DNA from: Ctena decussata
Lineage: Eukaryota; Mollusca; Bivalvia; Lucinida; Lucinidae
Direction of reading: 5' to 3'
NCBI GenBank assembly: GCA_963989385.1
Contig: OZ022499.1
Location: 33,720,993-33,784,992 of the forward strand
DNA length: 64,000 nt
The translations under genes and the position numbers were made by a program. Numbering within the stretch: position 1 is the stretch's first letter; the number at the start of each line of letters is the position of its first letter. Under the pieces are notes generated by a model that was given only the letters and a program-made list of their open reading frames with translations, made no database searches and was not told where the DNA came from. Below are positions 1 through 12,208 of the stretch, piece after piece.

Positions 1-7
1 ACTTGTA

Positions 8-190
8 AGTGTGGTATAAAATAGTTATACCATGGTTTGTCCGCCTGTACGGGAGATAATCCATGAGCTAAAGCTAAAGCTCGTGAATTATCTACAGGCG
101 GACAAACCCAGTACGGGAGATAATGCACTCGCTGAAGCTCGTGGATTATCTCCTCGCACAGGCGGACAAACCCTGGTATAACTATTACTT
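8..190. repeat. Palindromic MITE-like element
   Basis: The outer arms are inverted copies: TGGTATAAAATAGTTATACCATGGTTTGTCCGCC-type sequence on the left, and GGCGGACAAACC followed by TGGTATAACTATT on the right. An inner GGGAGATAAT / ATTATCTCC pair sits between them, and the ACAGGCGGACAAACC block occurs twice. No coding potential. It is probably a small non-autonomous DNA element, family unknown. Confidence 0.6.
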
Positions 191-432
191 ATCAACCGGA
201 GTTCCCCCTTTTTTAAGTGATGCTATTGCAGTCTCAACTTACTCCCTCAGAAGAAAGATGGGTTGTAGAATTTCTTGTTGGTGCTGAGTGCAGTCCAAGA
301 TTGCTCCCTCCATGTAATCTTTTCCTACTAAATGTGTGACTCCAGTGCACGGCTCCATTGCTACCACGCCACGCCCTTTCCAAACCAACGGGGCTTATGG
401 GTAATGGTGGAATAGCCAACCCCTCGCGCATG

Positions 433-1291
433 CAGCTTAAGGTGGTAATTTGTGGTAAATACAAAAATCTGATTAAAACCATAAAACTTTAACGTATCTC
501 CCTGAAAGTTAGCAGGCCTCTTATTTTTGTTGTTCGTTGCAGTTTAGAATATAAACTAGAGGGACAATCTGTTTAAAAAAAACGTTTTTATAAGAAAAGA
601 TCAAAGGGTAATTTTCTGCGCAGAAATAAAAAAAATAACATCGTTACTGAAAATGTACTTGGCACTAAATGTACTTTATTGCATTACGAAGAGCGTCCTA
701 GCAATAATTTCTTCCAGCTCTTTCTCAAATTGTAAGGTAGACCAGATGAAAACAGTAGCGTATTCTCAAACGTATAGCCATGTAGATGGTGCATGTACAC
801 TGGATGCATTCACTGAATAAAGGGTAGGCAAGCATACCTATATAACATACAATGTAGATATTACATTACTGTGACAAAGATAGGTGTGTCGATGAAATTA
901 TTCAACCTTGTAAAAAAAAATCTCACCAGTGTGTGTTGTCAAAAAAATGAACATAGGCTACCTTTTTAATATTTGCTCAGCCTGATATGTGTGAAAGAGT
1001 TGGAAAAAATAATTGCTAGGACGCTCTTCGTAATGCAATAAGGTACCTTCAGCGCTACGTACATTCTCAATAGCGATGCTATTTTTTAAGATTTCTGCGC
1101 AGAAAATTACCCTTTCATCTTTCCTTTTAAAACAGTTTTAACATCAACATGTCCTGCATTTTGGGATTCTAAATCGTGAGAAACAACAGAAAAAAAGACA
1201 ACTGCTAAGTTACGGGAGGATCTGTTGTATTTTCAGCATTTTATGCAGATTTTTGTCTTCGCCCCAAATCAAAGATTATCACCACCTTAAA
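433..1291. mobile_element. Long terminal-inverted-repeat element, non-autonomous
   Basis: The left end (GCTTAAGGTGGTAAT) is inverted at the right end (ATTATCACCACCTTAA). The arms can be followed inwards for nearly 300 bp on each side. They include GGGTAATTTTCTGCGCAGAAA facing TTTCTGCGCAGAAAATTACCC, and TTGCATTACGAAGAGCGTCC facing GGACGCTCTTCGTAATGCAA. The centre is AT-rich with no transposase-like ORF. The superfamily is not identifiable without a clear target duplication. Confidence 0.65.
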
Positions 1292-1394
1292 CTGAGTTCC
1301 GCTTTCAGACAAATAAGGTATGAGCAGCATGGATGTCGCACGGATCTCTCAAGGATGTCGCCATTATCATCAATGATGTATTTTTTTTATTTAT

Positions 1395-3345
1395 TTTTTT
1401 TAAAGAGAGAAACTAGACAATCACTAAAGGTGATGAATGCCCCCATCATATGCCTCTCTAGATGAGTAATGTGTGTGAAGTTACATCAAAATCAGTCCAT
1501 AAATAAAGGTGCTAGAGGGATGACAATCTTTTTTATGCCCCCGTGACGACAGTCAGGGGCCATTAAGATTTGCTCCTGTCTGTCCATGCGTCTGTCCCGT
1601 TCGTCACACTAAATGGTATAGAGTTTGTGTAATCAACTTCCCTCACAGTTTTAATGGATCTTTTTCAAACTTTGCATACATGTTGCGGGCATAATTGAAG
1701 ATGTGCATGTAGGTATTTGATGGAGCCAGGATTTATTTTGGCAGTATTACGGCCTATTTAGGCATTTTTTAAATTGTAGGGTATGGAGTTTGTGTAATCA
1801 ACTTCTCCCACTATTTTCAATGTCTTTTTCAAATCTTGTATACTTGTTGTGGACCTAACGAAGATGTGCATGTGGAGTTTTGATGGAGATAAAATAAATT
1901 TTGACAGAATAACGGCATTTTATACTTAGTCAATTTAGGTATCTTTTTACATTATAGGGTATGGTGTTTGTGTAATCAACTTCTCCAACAGTGGATCTTT
2001 TTTTAAACCTTGCATACTTGTTATGGATATATTGAAGATGTGCATACGGGTTTTTGATGGAGAAGAAATTAATTTTGGTAGAATTAGGGCCTTTTAAATT
2101 TAGTCATTTGGGGCAGCTTTTTGCACTTTATGGTATGTATTGAGTTTGTGTAATCAACTCCTCCTACAGTTTTGAATGGGTTCTTTTCAAACTGTGTACA
2201 CATGTTGAGACATAATGAAGATGTGCAGGGGACTTTTTGATAAAGGTAAAATAAAATTTGACAGAATTACAGCCTCTTGAACTCAGTAATTTTGGATAGT
2301 TTTCTGCATTTAAAAGATAATGTTATTGTCAACTGATTCTTGGTAGATAGTGTTTGTGGTTAAAAGGTGCTTTAGGGAGGTACACTGTCCTGTGACAGGC
2401 ACTGCATGGGGGCACAATTCGTGTCTTACAGACACAATTTTCTAGTTCTAAAATACAATTGTGATCTTGACCTTGGATCTACAACGCTGAAACGCTTAAC
2501 TTGTCCACTATATTGTCATACTTAACATTTATGTGAAACAATCTCAAAATCAGTTCACAAATAAAGGCGATAAAACCGTCTCAAATAGCATCCGTTACCT
2601 TGACCTTGGACCTACAGTGCTGAAACGCCAAGATGTCCCAGATATTGATATTGTTATGCTGCGAAGTCAAAATCGGTCCATAAAACGGCGATTGAGGGAT
2701 GGCAAACTATTTTCTAAAAAAGCAACTGTGACATTAATCTTGAGCCTAAAATTCTGGATTGCGAACTTGTCCAAGATACTGTCACACTAAACATTAGGGT
2801 GAGGTTATATCAGAAACTGTCAATAAATAAAGGGGCTAGAACGATGACAAAGTTTTTCTAATGTGACCTTGACCTTGAACCTACAGTGCTGAAACTCCAC
2901 CCTGTCCAAGATATTGTCATACTTAATATTTGTATGAAACTATATTAAAATTGGTTCATAAACAAAAGCGCTTGGGCGATGAAATAGTTTTTCTTAGAAT
3001 AGCAACTGTGTCCTTGACATTGACCCTTCCAACCGGAATTGTGAACTCGTTCGAGTTTGTTAATAAATGACGGTCTCTATAGCGATAAAAAAGGTTAGCT
3101 TGTACATGACGCATGGAAATATGGTTAAAATAAGTATGTCATTTATGCAATAATGACCTGGATCAAAGATCCGTTTCCGTTATGCACATGTTCAACGCAT
3201 GTCTGAACTATGTTGCAAGTTTCAAATCCCGGCATCAGATACTGTAAGAGGGGTTGCGGAGACACGAACGAACTACAGCGTGTATGATCAACATTTGTCA
3301 TAAACTGTCATTTTAAGGGGACATAATTATGCAATAATGACCGGA
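1395..3345 (-). mobile_element. Helitron-like repeat, family A, 5'-truncated
   Basis: Read on the minus strand, its end near 1395-1445 has the short hairpin TCACCTTTAGTGA followed by CTAG and T. The same end is seen at about 37545-37575 in the plus-strand copy. The body is a series of degenerate subrepeats containing CTTGACCTTGGACC and 'AAATCAGTCCATAAATAAAGG'. The far end near 3190-3250 matches the inner part of the 35.8-37.6 kb copy. A second element (1527-2450) is inserted in it. A 3' hairpin with CTAG is typical of Helitrons, but no helicase is present, so the class is inferred. Confidence 0.5.
1527..2450 (+). mobile_element. Helitron-like repeat, ATGCCCCC family, nested
   Basis: It starts in a T-run at TATGCCCCCGTGACGACAGTC. 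It contains about four degenerate subrepeats of roughly 180 bp, each with 'GGTATGGAGTTTGTGTAATC'. It ends with GGGGGCACAATTC, a perfect hairpin GTGTCTtacAGACAC and TTTTCTAG. Removing it rejoins the host repeat in a T-stretch. Short terminal complementarity (GCCCCC/GGGGGC), a 3' hairpin and CTAG suggest a non-autonomous Helitron or Helentron. No protein is encoded. Confidence 0.5.
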
Positions 3346-3812
3346 ATCAAAGTACTCTAAGTAAAAAGATAGGCAATGATCAGGAATGAATACAATGAAA
3401 TCCTACATCCCGCTCTCAAAACCAAAAGGGGAAGAAACACACACAAAAACTGACGAAAGTTTGCGAAGACACGCGTGGTAAACGGAATGAGCAGCTCTTT
3501 CCCAAACAGGTGGTCATTCAGCTACCCTATTTAAAAGCAATGTTCAGCAACATCTATTTTTACCTGTTTTTTTTTATTTTAAATTATGGAACAAAACAAA
3601 AACAGAAAGCACAATGGGCAACTATTAAGATGACCAGACTGGAAGAGACCATACACAAGAGGACATAACACCATGTAACACTGAGGAACCACAACAGAAG
3701 CACCGCCTTAGAACGGTCAGCAAAAGATTACTGCGTGGAGGGAGGGTGAGGGTTAACTAATTTTACTGGATTCAATACTCGCCCTCTGCTTCTGCGGTTG
3801 TTCAAAACATTT
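3346..3812. other. Unassigned interval with a degenerate dispersed repeat
   Basis: No ORF with recognisable homology. Around 3630-3720 the text 'GAACCACAACAGAAGCACCGCC...GGTCAGCA' resembles 19995-20035 ('GAACCACAACAAAAAACACC...AGTCAGCA'), so this is probably an old dispersed repeat. A T-run and AT-rich tract lie at about 3555-3600. Confidence 0.4.
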
Positions 3813-4081
3813 TTTTGTTTGATTTGATGCTTAACGTCCACGGTAAACAACTATGGTCATGTCGGGACGGTCAGTTAACCTAACCAGACTATTCCTGGGC
3901 AGGCTTTGACCTCCTAAGCGGTTAACCAGTACTAAGTGCACATACTTTCGCCAGTAACTGACATCTGCCCTTCTTGAATCAGCGTAAGGAGAAACGAAAG
4001 TATGTGGCCAGACCGGGTTTCGAACCCAGGACCTCTGACTTATGAGTCAGGTGCCCTACCGATTGCGCTACGCGGCCCGGC
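3813..4081 (-). mobile_element. tRNA-derived SINE, type I, with target-site duplication
   Basis: On the minus strand it begins with a tRNA-like head: A box TAGCGCAATCGGTAG, CTGAC/GTCAG anticodon-stem arms around TCATAA, B box GGTTCGAAACC. This head is close to elongator tRNA-Met. A conserved body follows (CTTTCGTTTCTCCTTACGCTG, TTACTGGCGAAAGTATG, CCGCTTAGGAGG) and a tail ending in CATCAAATC. The 11-bp sequence TCAAAACATTT flanks it on both sides (3802-3812 and 4082-4092). Related copies are at 8041, 19643 and 41613. It is a SINE head, not a functional tRNA gene, because the copies carry different anticodons. Confidence 0.85.
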
Positions 4082-4189
4082 TCAAAACATTTAGTTAGCT
4101 GTTTCGTTCGCATGACGGTTTCCTAATCCATCGAGGAATCATCACTGGAAACAAACAAATCACGGATAAGTCCTATGATGAATCAGAGA

Positions 4190-4447
4190 CGAGGACTCGA
4201 CTTGCGATATCAGGGGATCCCTGGGATATCAAACAACACCTCTGAAATACCGGAGCAAAAAACAACAAAAAAAAACATCAGTTAAACCCCGAATAACCAA
4301 GCAAAAGACAAGGTAAACAGCCAAGGCAAACTCCGGCCTAAATAGCTTTATCTCTGGCCCATCGTATTAAGTCTGATGCCCGACCAACCGGCGTGCATTT
4401 AAAGAGGGGGGGGGGGGGGGGCAAAGTTATTAACCATGATTGGGTTA
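4190..4447 (+). repeat. Dispersed repeat, inverted partner of 8607-8782
   Basis: Segments ACTCGACTTGCGATA, CCAGGGATCCC-like text, 'CAAGGCAAACTCCGGCC', 'GGCCCATCGTATTAAG', 'CGACCAACCGGCGTGCATTT' and AAAGTTATTAACCATGATT recur on the opposite strand at 8607-8782. This copy has an extra A-rich insert (about 4255-4320) and a 16-G run at 4406-4421 that the other copy lacks. Not coding. Confidence 0.7.
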
Positions 4448-6028
4448 ACTTTACCACTAAACATGCAGACTGCAGCGCTGATGCTGTCGGCCTGATTGAC
4501 GATTATTTATCCAATAGGAAACAATGTGTCAAAATTGGAGAAAAATGCAGTTCATCCCTGAATACTATTAAGGGTGTGCCCCAGGGTTCAATCTTGGGCC
4601 CCCCTCTTTATAAACGACATTTTTTATTTCATTGACAAGGCCAAACTTTTTAACTATGCCGATGACAATACTCTGTCATTCTCGCACTCGGATTTCGCCA
4701 CCCTGGTAGAAATACTCATAAGGGAAAGTAAGGTTCTGATAGACTGTTTTTTTCGAAATCAGATGAAGGCTAACCCGGACAAGTTCCAGGCCTTGGCTGT
4801 TGGCGAAAAAACATTTGCTCTAAAGCCAAAATTTAAAATAGGCGAGGCGGAAGTCGAGTGTGAGGAGACAGTCAAGCTCTTAGGGGTAGAGATTGACTCT
4901 CACCTTAAATTTGATGTACACATCTCTGCCATGTGCCGGAAGGCATCTCAGCAGATCAATGTTCTAAAGAGAATTGGTAAATTTTTAAACTTTGAATCTA
5001 GAAAGGCAGTTTATCATGCTTTTATAATGTCAATTTTTAATTTTTGCCCTCTTATTTGGCATTTTTGTTCAAAGCCAAACACAGTAAAAGTTGAAAAAAT
5101 CAATTACAGAGCCCTGAAATTTGTTTTTCAAGATTTTACTTCTAGCTATGAAGATTTAATACTCAAAGCAGGAACTACAACGCTTCATTTGTCAAGACTT
5201 CGGACTCTTGCTATTGAAACTTTTAAGATTGCTTATGGTTTATCCCCCACATACTTGAAAGAATTAATATGTTTTAAAGACACATCCTCTTACAATTTCA
5301 GGTACACAAATTTATTAGAAATACCCGGAACCAAGAGCACAAGGTATGGTACTAACAGTTTTAGACACCAGGCAGCTAAATTATGGAATTCCCTGCCAGA
5401 AGAGGCCAGGAAAATAACATCTTTTAACCATTTTAAACATTTCATCAAGACCTGGAACGGTGCTTCATGTAAATGCTCTTTATGTAAGTAAATTTTTTAC
5501 TTTTAAACCTGTTCTCTTGGTTCTGGACCCCCATTTTATAACAAAAATTCCCTAGTCATTTGCTACCTGCTGGCCAGGTTTCTTTTAGCAATACTGCATG
5601 TAAATTTTAAACAGGCCTACTTATGTGGTATATCTTGGGACCCTCTTTCGCTTTCGCCTGAATTCCTTGAATTTCAAAAAACTCTCCTCCCCACTCCATT
5701 TCGATTTTCGACCCAAGGTGTATCGCAGGGGTCTACCAAATTTTAAAATTTCCTTTAGAAATTTTGTTTGTCTGTGATCAAAACTTAATTTAATAACCTA
5801 ATGCCATGTCTTAATATATATATATGTATTTTCAGCTTCCTGTGATGTAAAATAGATTGTAACTAATACATTTCTCTTTTTATGCATGCCTTGTTATAAA
5901 ACTTTCTGTGATATCTAAATCCTGTTGGTCGGTAGGAAAAGTTTCTAGGAACTTGTGTTACATGTAAATGTATGTTATAACTAAACCGACGTTAAATAAA
6001 TTTTACTTGACTTGACTTGACTTGACTT
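4448..6028 (+). pseudogene. LINE (non-LTR retrotransposon) reverse transcriptase, truncated and frameshifted
   Basis: The translation gives the RT core: LIDDYLSNRKQCVKIG, then GVPQGSILGP (motif 4), FINDI, and the catalytic YADD (motif 5), then LLGVEID and a C-terminal domain ending in NSFRHQAAKLWNSLPEEAR. These are hallmarks of Jockey/CR1-group LINEs. The first RT motifs and the endonuclease are missing. A small indel in the C-run at about 4602 shifts the frame between GSILGP and FINDI, so it cannot make an intact enzyme. After the stop near 5491 comes a 3' tail that ends in the pentamer ACTTG repeated about five times (to 6028), a short-tandem 3' end seen in the CR1/L2 group. Confidence 0.85.
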
Positions 6029-7117
6029 GCATAACATTTACGTTATTGGTTATCCCCGAGGGGATAACCATATTAAGATAGGAATTCGTACTCGATTTAC
6101 GCCGTTTCCTTTTGCTAAAATACAGGTCCCATTATTTCCCGGTACTTCTACATTTGGCACATCCTGCTATAGGGCTCTCGCCAGCGTCGCTCATGCATGA
6201 TCTTTATAGCTTATATCTTAAAACACTTTATCTCAACCTATACAAACAGTTACCTGAAAGTACAGTTATCACTTAACAGTACAGACTGCTTGATTAACGC
6301 TAAATACAGGTTCCACTATTTACCGGTACATGTATTTGCTCCCACAGTTTGGCGCACCCAGCTAGCGTTGCTAAGACATGAGCTGTAAAACTTATCCTGA
6401 ACACTTCATCTCGCCTTATACAAGAATGTCACCTAATACAAGCTCTTACCAGAGAGTACAGTCCACTTACGAAGAGCCATTACTAAACAGTACAGGTCAT
6501 CTAACAAAAAGCTGTCAAACTCGCCACTTACCTATAGCTTCAACAAATCTAAGAATACAATAAAATTAACTTGTATTGTAGCCAAATTTCTGCTTTACCG
6601 CTTGCATCCTTTAGATTCATTTGCTAAGGGATAACCTCACAAGCTTTTTCAAAAGCTAAACTTGCATCCAATACGTTTGTAACGTATGACAATGACCTAT
6701 ATAGTAGTATTAATATAGGTCACTGCGTATGATAATTTTTCTGAACTGATTAGAAAACTTACCTACTTACTTTTTTTGAATTTATAGACTTAGTAACCAT
6801 AAAATTCTGGCTCCGGTAGGCCCTATTGCAAAACGCTTGAATTTAGAAACTAATTCATGGTGTCGGTAATAGAATTGAAAAAAGGCTTTTCGAAGTTTAT
6901 GATACCAATGGCCCTATTAACGTCGGAGATGGTTAGCTGACCTAACAGACTTAAAATATAGATGTAGGGCCTATACATGTAGAAATAAGTCCGGTTGGTT
7001 TCCTTTGAGGCGTGTTGGATATACATAGATTTAGCTATAGTCAAAAATGAAAGTGGAGTGCATCCCATAATCTGTCCAAACTCGGACACGTGGACGCTGT
7101 CTCTCTTCGGACAAATT
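6029..7117. other. Unassigned interval with small palindromes
   Basis: No gene recognised. GGTTATCCCcgaGGGGATAACC at about 6050 is a perfect hairpin, and 'GGGATAACCTCACAAGC' near 6630 could be the facing end of the same old element. A second palindrome around 6690-6735 pairs 'TGACCTATAT' with 'ATATAGGTCA'. The short ORFs here are not convincing. Confidence 0.35.
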
Positions 7118-7356
7118 TGAGCCGCGACACAACAAAACCAACAATGTGGTTGTGCGCCCAGAGCAGACTCAGATCAGTCTGGACATCCGCCCATTTTGAC
7201 CACACTCTTCGTTAAGTGCTCAAAGGGTAGCTAAGGGTCTAAGCTACTTCCATGCGGACAGCGAAGACTCTGAGCAGACTGGGCGGATGCCCAGGCTGAT
7301 CTGAGTCTTCGCTGGACGCACAACCACATTGTTGGTTTTGTCATGTCGTGGCTCAT
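7118..7356. mobile_element. P1 palindromic MITE
   Basis: The element reads GAGCCGCGACACAACAAAACC...ATGTGGTTGTGCGCCCAG, then TCAGATCAGTCTGG, a small loop arm (GGGTAGCTAAGGGTCTAAGC), and the inverted arm ending GTTGGTTTTGTCATGTCGTGGCTC. About 235 bp folds as one near-complete hairpin. It is the first of seven full or nearly full copies in the window; five are crowded between 52.5 and 56.3 kb. It encodes nothing. Confidence 0.8.
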
Positions 7357-7518
7357 TTGTCCTTAACCCACTTTCATGAAATATGTCCATTCACTGATTC
7401 AGCTTGTTTCAATCATTTGAACAGTGTTCGTTGTGCACCCCATAAAGCCAAATCACACCCACCATAATCCCCATGACCCACCCCACAACGAAGCTCTGGT
7501 AAGGGCAGAGGGACGGAC

Positions 7519-8040
<522 letters not shown>

Positions 8041-8297
8041 TAATTAGCTATGGTCATGTCGGGACGGTCAGTTAACCTAACCACACTATTCTTGGGTAGG
8101 CTTAGACCTCCTAAGCGGTTTACCAGTACTAAGTGCACTTACTTTCACAGTAACTGACAACTGCCCTTCTTGAATCAGCGGAAGGAGAAATGAAAGTAAG
8201 TCGGGCCGGACCATCATCGAACCCAGGACCTCATCATCGAACCCAGGACCTCTGGCTTATAAGTCAGGCGCCCTACCGACTGCGCTACGCGGCCCGG
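8041..8297 (-). mobile_element. tRNA-derived SINE, type I, between GATA tracts
   Basis: Same family as 3813-4081: CTATGGTCATGTCGGGACGG tail side, CCGCTTAGGAGG body, tRNA-like head ending at GCCGCGTAGCGCA (minus strand). It holds a private duplication of CATCATCGAACCCAGGACCT at 8212-8250, next to the B box. It sits with GATA repeats on both sides, so it either landed in the microsatellite or seeded it. A target duplication cannot be told apart from the repeat itself. Confidence 0.85.
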
Positions 8298-8298
8298 C

Positions 8299-8333
<35 letters not shown>

Positions 8334-8358
8334 CAGATAGACAGATAGGGACGGACGA

Positions 8359-8390
<32 letters not shown>
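8298..8390. repeat. (GATA)n microsatellite, second block
   Basis: This block resumes the GATA tract after the SINE. It carries GACA interruptions and one GGGACGGACGAAAA segment in the middle. Confidence 0.9.
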
Positions 8391-8392
<2 letters not shown>

Positions 8393-8606
8393 GCTACAGT
8401 CTGTCCTTTACATTACAGTATTTTGCTCCACGGGGCTGCATGCGTCGCACGTAATGACAATATACACAAATGTACCTCTGCAGGTGAATATACACCTCTG
8501 CAGTTCATTACCTACCAAGAATACAAGAATACAAGAATGGATACGAGACTTATACGTGTCGCGGCTCAAATGTTATGCTGCAGTCTGCATGCTTAGTAGT
8601 AAACCC

Positions 8607-8782
8607 AATCATGGTTAATAACTTTGCCTTCCTCTTTAAATGCACGCCGGTTGGTCGGGCAACAGACTTAATACGATGGGCCAGAGATAAAGCTATTTAG
8701 GCCGGAGTTTGCCTTGGCTGATTTCAGTGGTGTTGTAGGATGTCCCAGGGATCCCCTGGTATCGCAAGTCGAGTCCTCGTAT
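8607..8782 (-). repeat. Dispersed repeat, inverted partner of 4190-4447
   Basis: The reverse complement matches 4190-4447 through AACCATGATTGGG, 'AAATGCACGCCGGTTGGTCG' and 'CTCGACTTGCGATACCAGGG'. It is shorter and lacks the insert and the G-run of the other copy. Immediately after it, TATTGTATTCTTG repeats briefly. Confidence 0.7.
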
Positions 8783-9659
8783 TGTATTCTTGTATTCTTG
8801 CATTACCTACCTGACCCCTGGCTATGCACGTCTATTATTTTTGTTCTATTCTATTCTACCTGCTAAAAATAACTTAGCGGGGAAAACCCTTTTACTTCTA
8901 GACAAAGTTGGAATTTTCAGACCAACATTGCACAACACGTGTCAACAGTAGTCGAAAGCTTCACAAAAAATGTATATATTATGTTAATATATGATTCTTG
9001 GGTTTAGATAAATTAATCTTAAACCATACAAGCAGCTATTTGGTTATTTTGTCGGCAGTTGCCGAAACTGTACCGGACTTCTATAAATAGATTTTCAATG
9101 ATTCTTTATTTAGAATGTGTATTCCCAATTCTTGGTCTATTTATAGATCAGAGCTGGAAATTCCATAGTGGGAAACCATATTAGCGGCGAGGCTGGAGGG
9201 TAAGCATTTGCTCTGAAATATTTCCATGATTTTTTAGGAACTGTTATCATATTTTCTCTTACTCACATGTTGTACGGAGTGTTGAAAAATCACTGGCAGT
9301 TAATCATACATTAAAAATCCTGATCAGACTCTACACGCGCTTTAAAATTATGCCCAGTACAGCCGCTAACTCGCTATCACTTAGCAAAAACAACTCTACT
9401 CAGAATATTGCCAGAAGCAGTGTTACCCACAGACAACTGATGCGTTGTTGTGATCGAGCACATTAGAATTTTAAATATTCCAAATATGAGATAAAAAATA
9501 AAATTCTTTACCAGATTTTTTTAGTTATTTATGTCTTATTCTTGTTGTTGTTGTTGCTGATGATCTCATAGGTGTAGAATATTTACACAAACTCTTATGT
9601 TTACTATCTATGTTCCTTTACGTCTTAACCCCCCAAGGGGAACGTCAGGCTGGTTCCGG
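8783..9659. other. Unassigned AT-rich interval
   Basis: No convincing gene, RNA or repeat family recognised. A short palindrome CTATAAATAGATT...TCTATTTATAG lies at about 9080-9145, and a (TTG)n tract at about 9543. Confidence 0.3.
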
Positions 9660-9902
9660 CAAACCAAGTGCTGAAGGGAGTTAGCTGAAACAAAAGTATA
9701 GGAAAGTGTGTGGGATGAGTTTGTACAGTGCGATGAAGAGTGTTAGTAAAGTTAAAAGATAAAAACAGAAATTTGTGGTTCGGGAGAGACATGGATCATC
9801 TGGCAGACAGCACTGCTGAACTGCACCAAGGATGGGGGCTGGGAGGGCATTCCAATGGATGATAGTCCTAGGGAAAAATGTGAACCTGTAGTAGTTGTTC
9901 AA
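9660..9902 (-). pseudogene. LINE C-terminal fragment, minus strand
   Basis: On the minus strand the translation YYRFTFFPRTIIHWNALPAPIL matches the very common C-terminal signature of Jockey/RTE-type LINE polymerases (FFPRTI..WN.LP). Only about 70 residues remain. It abuts a different LINE fragment on the opposite strand at 9903, so the two were joined by insertion or rearrangement. Confidence 0.65.
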
Positions 9903-10582
9903 ATAAAGCCAATAAGGTAATTGGTATTATTAGAAGAACTTTCTCGTATATGGAAAAGGACATGTTTCTACAATTATACAAGACCTTAATTAGACCTCAT
10001 CTCGAATACGGTTCTGTTATATGGTCACCTTATTTGAAAAAGGACATTTATCTACTGGAAAATGTTCAACGTCGTGCAACAAAATTGGTTAAAGAAGTCA
10101 AGGACCTTCCATACCAGGAACGTTTGAAAATATTAGGATTACCATCTCTGCAGTATCGAAGAGACAGAAGTGACATGATACAAGTCTACAAAATTCTCAA
10201 TGATATTGATAAATTAGATACAAATCTATTCTTCAAGAAACCAGTATGTGATATAACCAGGGGACATAAGCATAAATTACAGAAAAGTCATTGTAAACTT
10301 CGTCTGCGTCATAGAGTTTTCTCCCAACGGGTAGTGAACAGCTGGAACCGGTTACCAGAAGCATGTGTAAACAGTGAATCACTCAACCGTTTCAAGAGCT
10401 CTCTGAATTCCGCATGGAAGAGAAGACCAGGGAAATTCAGCATATAGTCAAATTTGCGCACACCCAACAGTTTAAAATTAACCAGTATAATTCAAGACAA
10501 GTTGCTAAAAGAGGCCAGTACAAGCATTGCTTACCAACGGCCTTCAACCCAGGTAGAACCAGGTAGGTAGGTAGGTAGGTAG
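9903..10582 (+). pseudogene. LINE (CR1/Jockey-like) RT C-terminal fragment
   Basis: The translation from about 9903 reads KANKVIGIIRRTFSYMEK, then LYKTLIRPHLEYGSVIWSPY, ENVQRRATKLV, YQERLKILGLPSLQYRR, VYKIL and a terminal VVNSWNRLPEACVNS, stopping at 10447. This is the thumb and C-terminal part of a CR1/Jockey-group enzyme. It is 5'-truncated, as is usual for LINE copies, without internal stops. The 3' end carries AGGT tetranucleotides (10552-10582), a plausible LINE tail. It differs clearly from the RT at 4.4-5.5 kb, so two families are present. Confidence 0.8.
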
Positions 10583-11119
10583 TCATTAATAGGGGGGATT
10601 TGCCGATATTGATGAATATGGCTTGATTGTCTAGTGTATACCACCAAAACAACACATCAGATGCTAGGCCGGCAACCTAAAGCAACGGAACTGCACTCCT
10701 GGTATTGTTTTTTTTTTTCATTTTGTCTTTTTCTGAAATTTATGAGACCAATCAAAAAACAAATCAAGAGTTACGTCAAGTTATTAGACTAGCCTGCAAC
10801 TCCACCAGAGATATTCAGTCGTATAAGTGTCATACTAAAAATCGAGGAGAATGGAACACCTGGACGGTTCCAGGATTAGTAAGGTGCCATTACCTGGTGC
10901 TATCTTATATATATATCAAATGATTATCTGAAGTCTACCTCTCTGCAAACTTTCAAGTCGACTGGTTGCAAAATAATAAAGTTACTGAACAGTCTAACAT
11001 GACAAGTAAGGAAGTAAGGGTTCAACAGCCCCATACTTCCAAGTAATATTCTAAGTAAAGAAGAATTGGACATGTAGCTATACAGATTTTGAAAAAAAAA
11101 ATGCAATTTGGGGTGCATT

Positions 11120-11121
<2 letters not shown>
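10583..11121. other. Unassigned interval
   Basis: No gene recognised. A T-run (about 10706), a short ATATAT stretch (about 10907) and an A-run (about 11093) occur just before the long C-run at 11122. Confidence 0.3.

Positions 11122-11150
<29 letters not shown>
11122..11150. repeat. Poly-C run of 29
   Basis: 29 consecutive C followed by ATGGCC. Such runs are prone to slippage and to assembly error, so the true length is uncertain. Confidence 0.9.
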
Positions 11151-11151
<1 letters not shown>

Positions 11152-11975
11152 TGGCCTCCCTCCCACCCACTCACACACCTGTGTACATCACCCCATGAAA
11201 AAAGTTTATAACCTTGGGGCTTATGGGATGTCGTTTGACTATTTATTCCCTATTTATGGATATTCATTAATCGATTTTCTGATATCAATAATTCAATGGA
11301 TATCCAAAAATACAGCATAATACTGAATATCCATAATTCGATTTATAGATATCCATAATTTGATAAATGGATATCCTTAATTCGCTTTTTTGATATCCCA
11401 AAATCTGCTGTATTTATGGATATCCATAAATCAAATTGTGGATATCCATCAATTGAATTATGGATATCCATATTTCAATTATGGTTATCAAAAAAAAGCT
11501 TGCAGATTTTTGTATATCCTAAAATCATACTATGGATATCCATAATTTGATTTATGGTTATCCATAATTCAGTTTATAGATATCCATAATTCAATTTATT
11601 GATATCCATAATTCATTTTTGGATATCATGAAATAATACTGGTTATTATCCATAATTTTTTATGGATATCCAAAAATTGATTTATGGATATCCAAAAATC
11701 AAATTATGGATATCCATTAATTTAATCATGGATATCTAAAAATATTAACTATTTTTGGATATCCATTATTCGAGTTTTTGATAGCCATAATTCAATTTTT
11801 CATTGATAAATTGAATTATGGACGTCCAAAAATAGTAACTATTTTTGGATATACCGGTACATTGTTTGAGTTTTGGATATCCATACAATTTTTGAATATC
11901 CTGAAATGGAATTATGGATATCAAATATTCAGGCTATTTTTTGGATATCCAAAATTCTATTGATTGGTTATCCAG

Positions 11976-12208
11976 TAGGGGTGTAACAATACATCGGACT
12001 ATCGATATATCGCAATAGTAACGTTGGCAATAGTCACTATCGATAGGGAAAGCTGCAATGTCAGTACTATTGGCAATAGTGTTTCCAATATATCGCAATA
12101 GTTTCTAGACATGCATCTATTTCTTGAAAGAAGTCTTTAGCTAAAAGAATCATAGAAATGCATACAATGTGGATTCCAAAGAATTTATGGACTATCGTTA
12201 CATCCCTA
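11976..12208. mobile_element. hAT-type MITE with 8-bp target duplication
   Basis: It is flanked by the direct repeat TTATCCAG (11968-11975 and 12209-12216). The ends are TAGGGGTGTAAC and GTTACATCCCTA, 12-bp inverted repeats with one mismatch. An 8-bp duplication and such ends indicate hAT. At 233 bp it is non-autonomous. The interior is rich in ATCGATA and CAATAGT motifs. Confidence 0.85.

Noticed and set aside
4005..4078. Functional tRNA-Met gene
   Set aside because: It is continuous with a conserved SINE body and tail, lies between target duplications, and sister copies have different anticodons.
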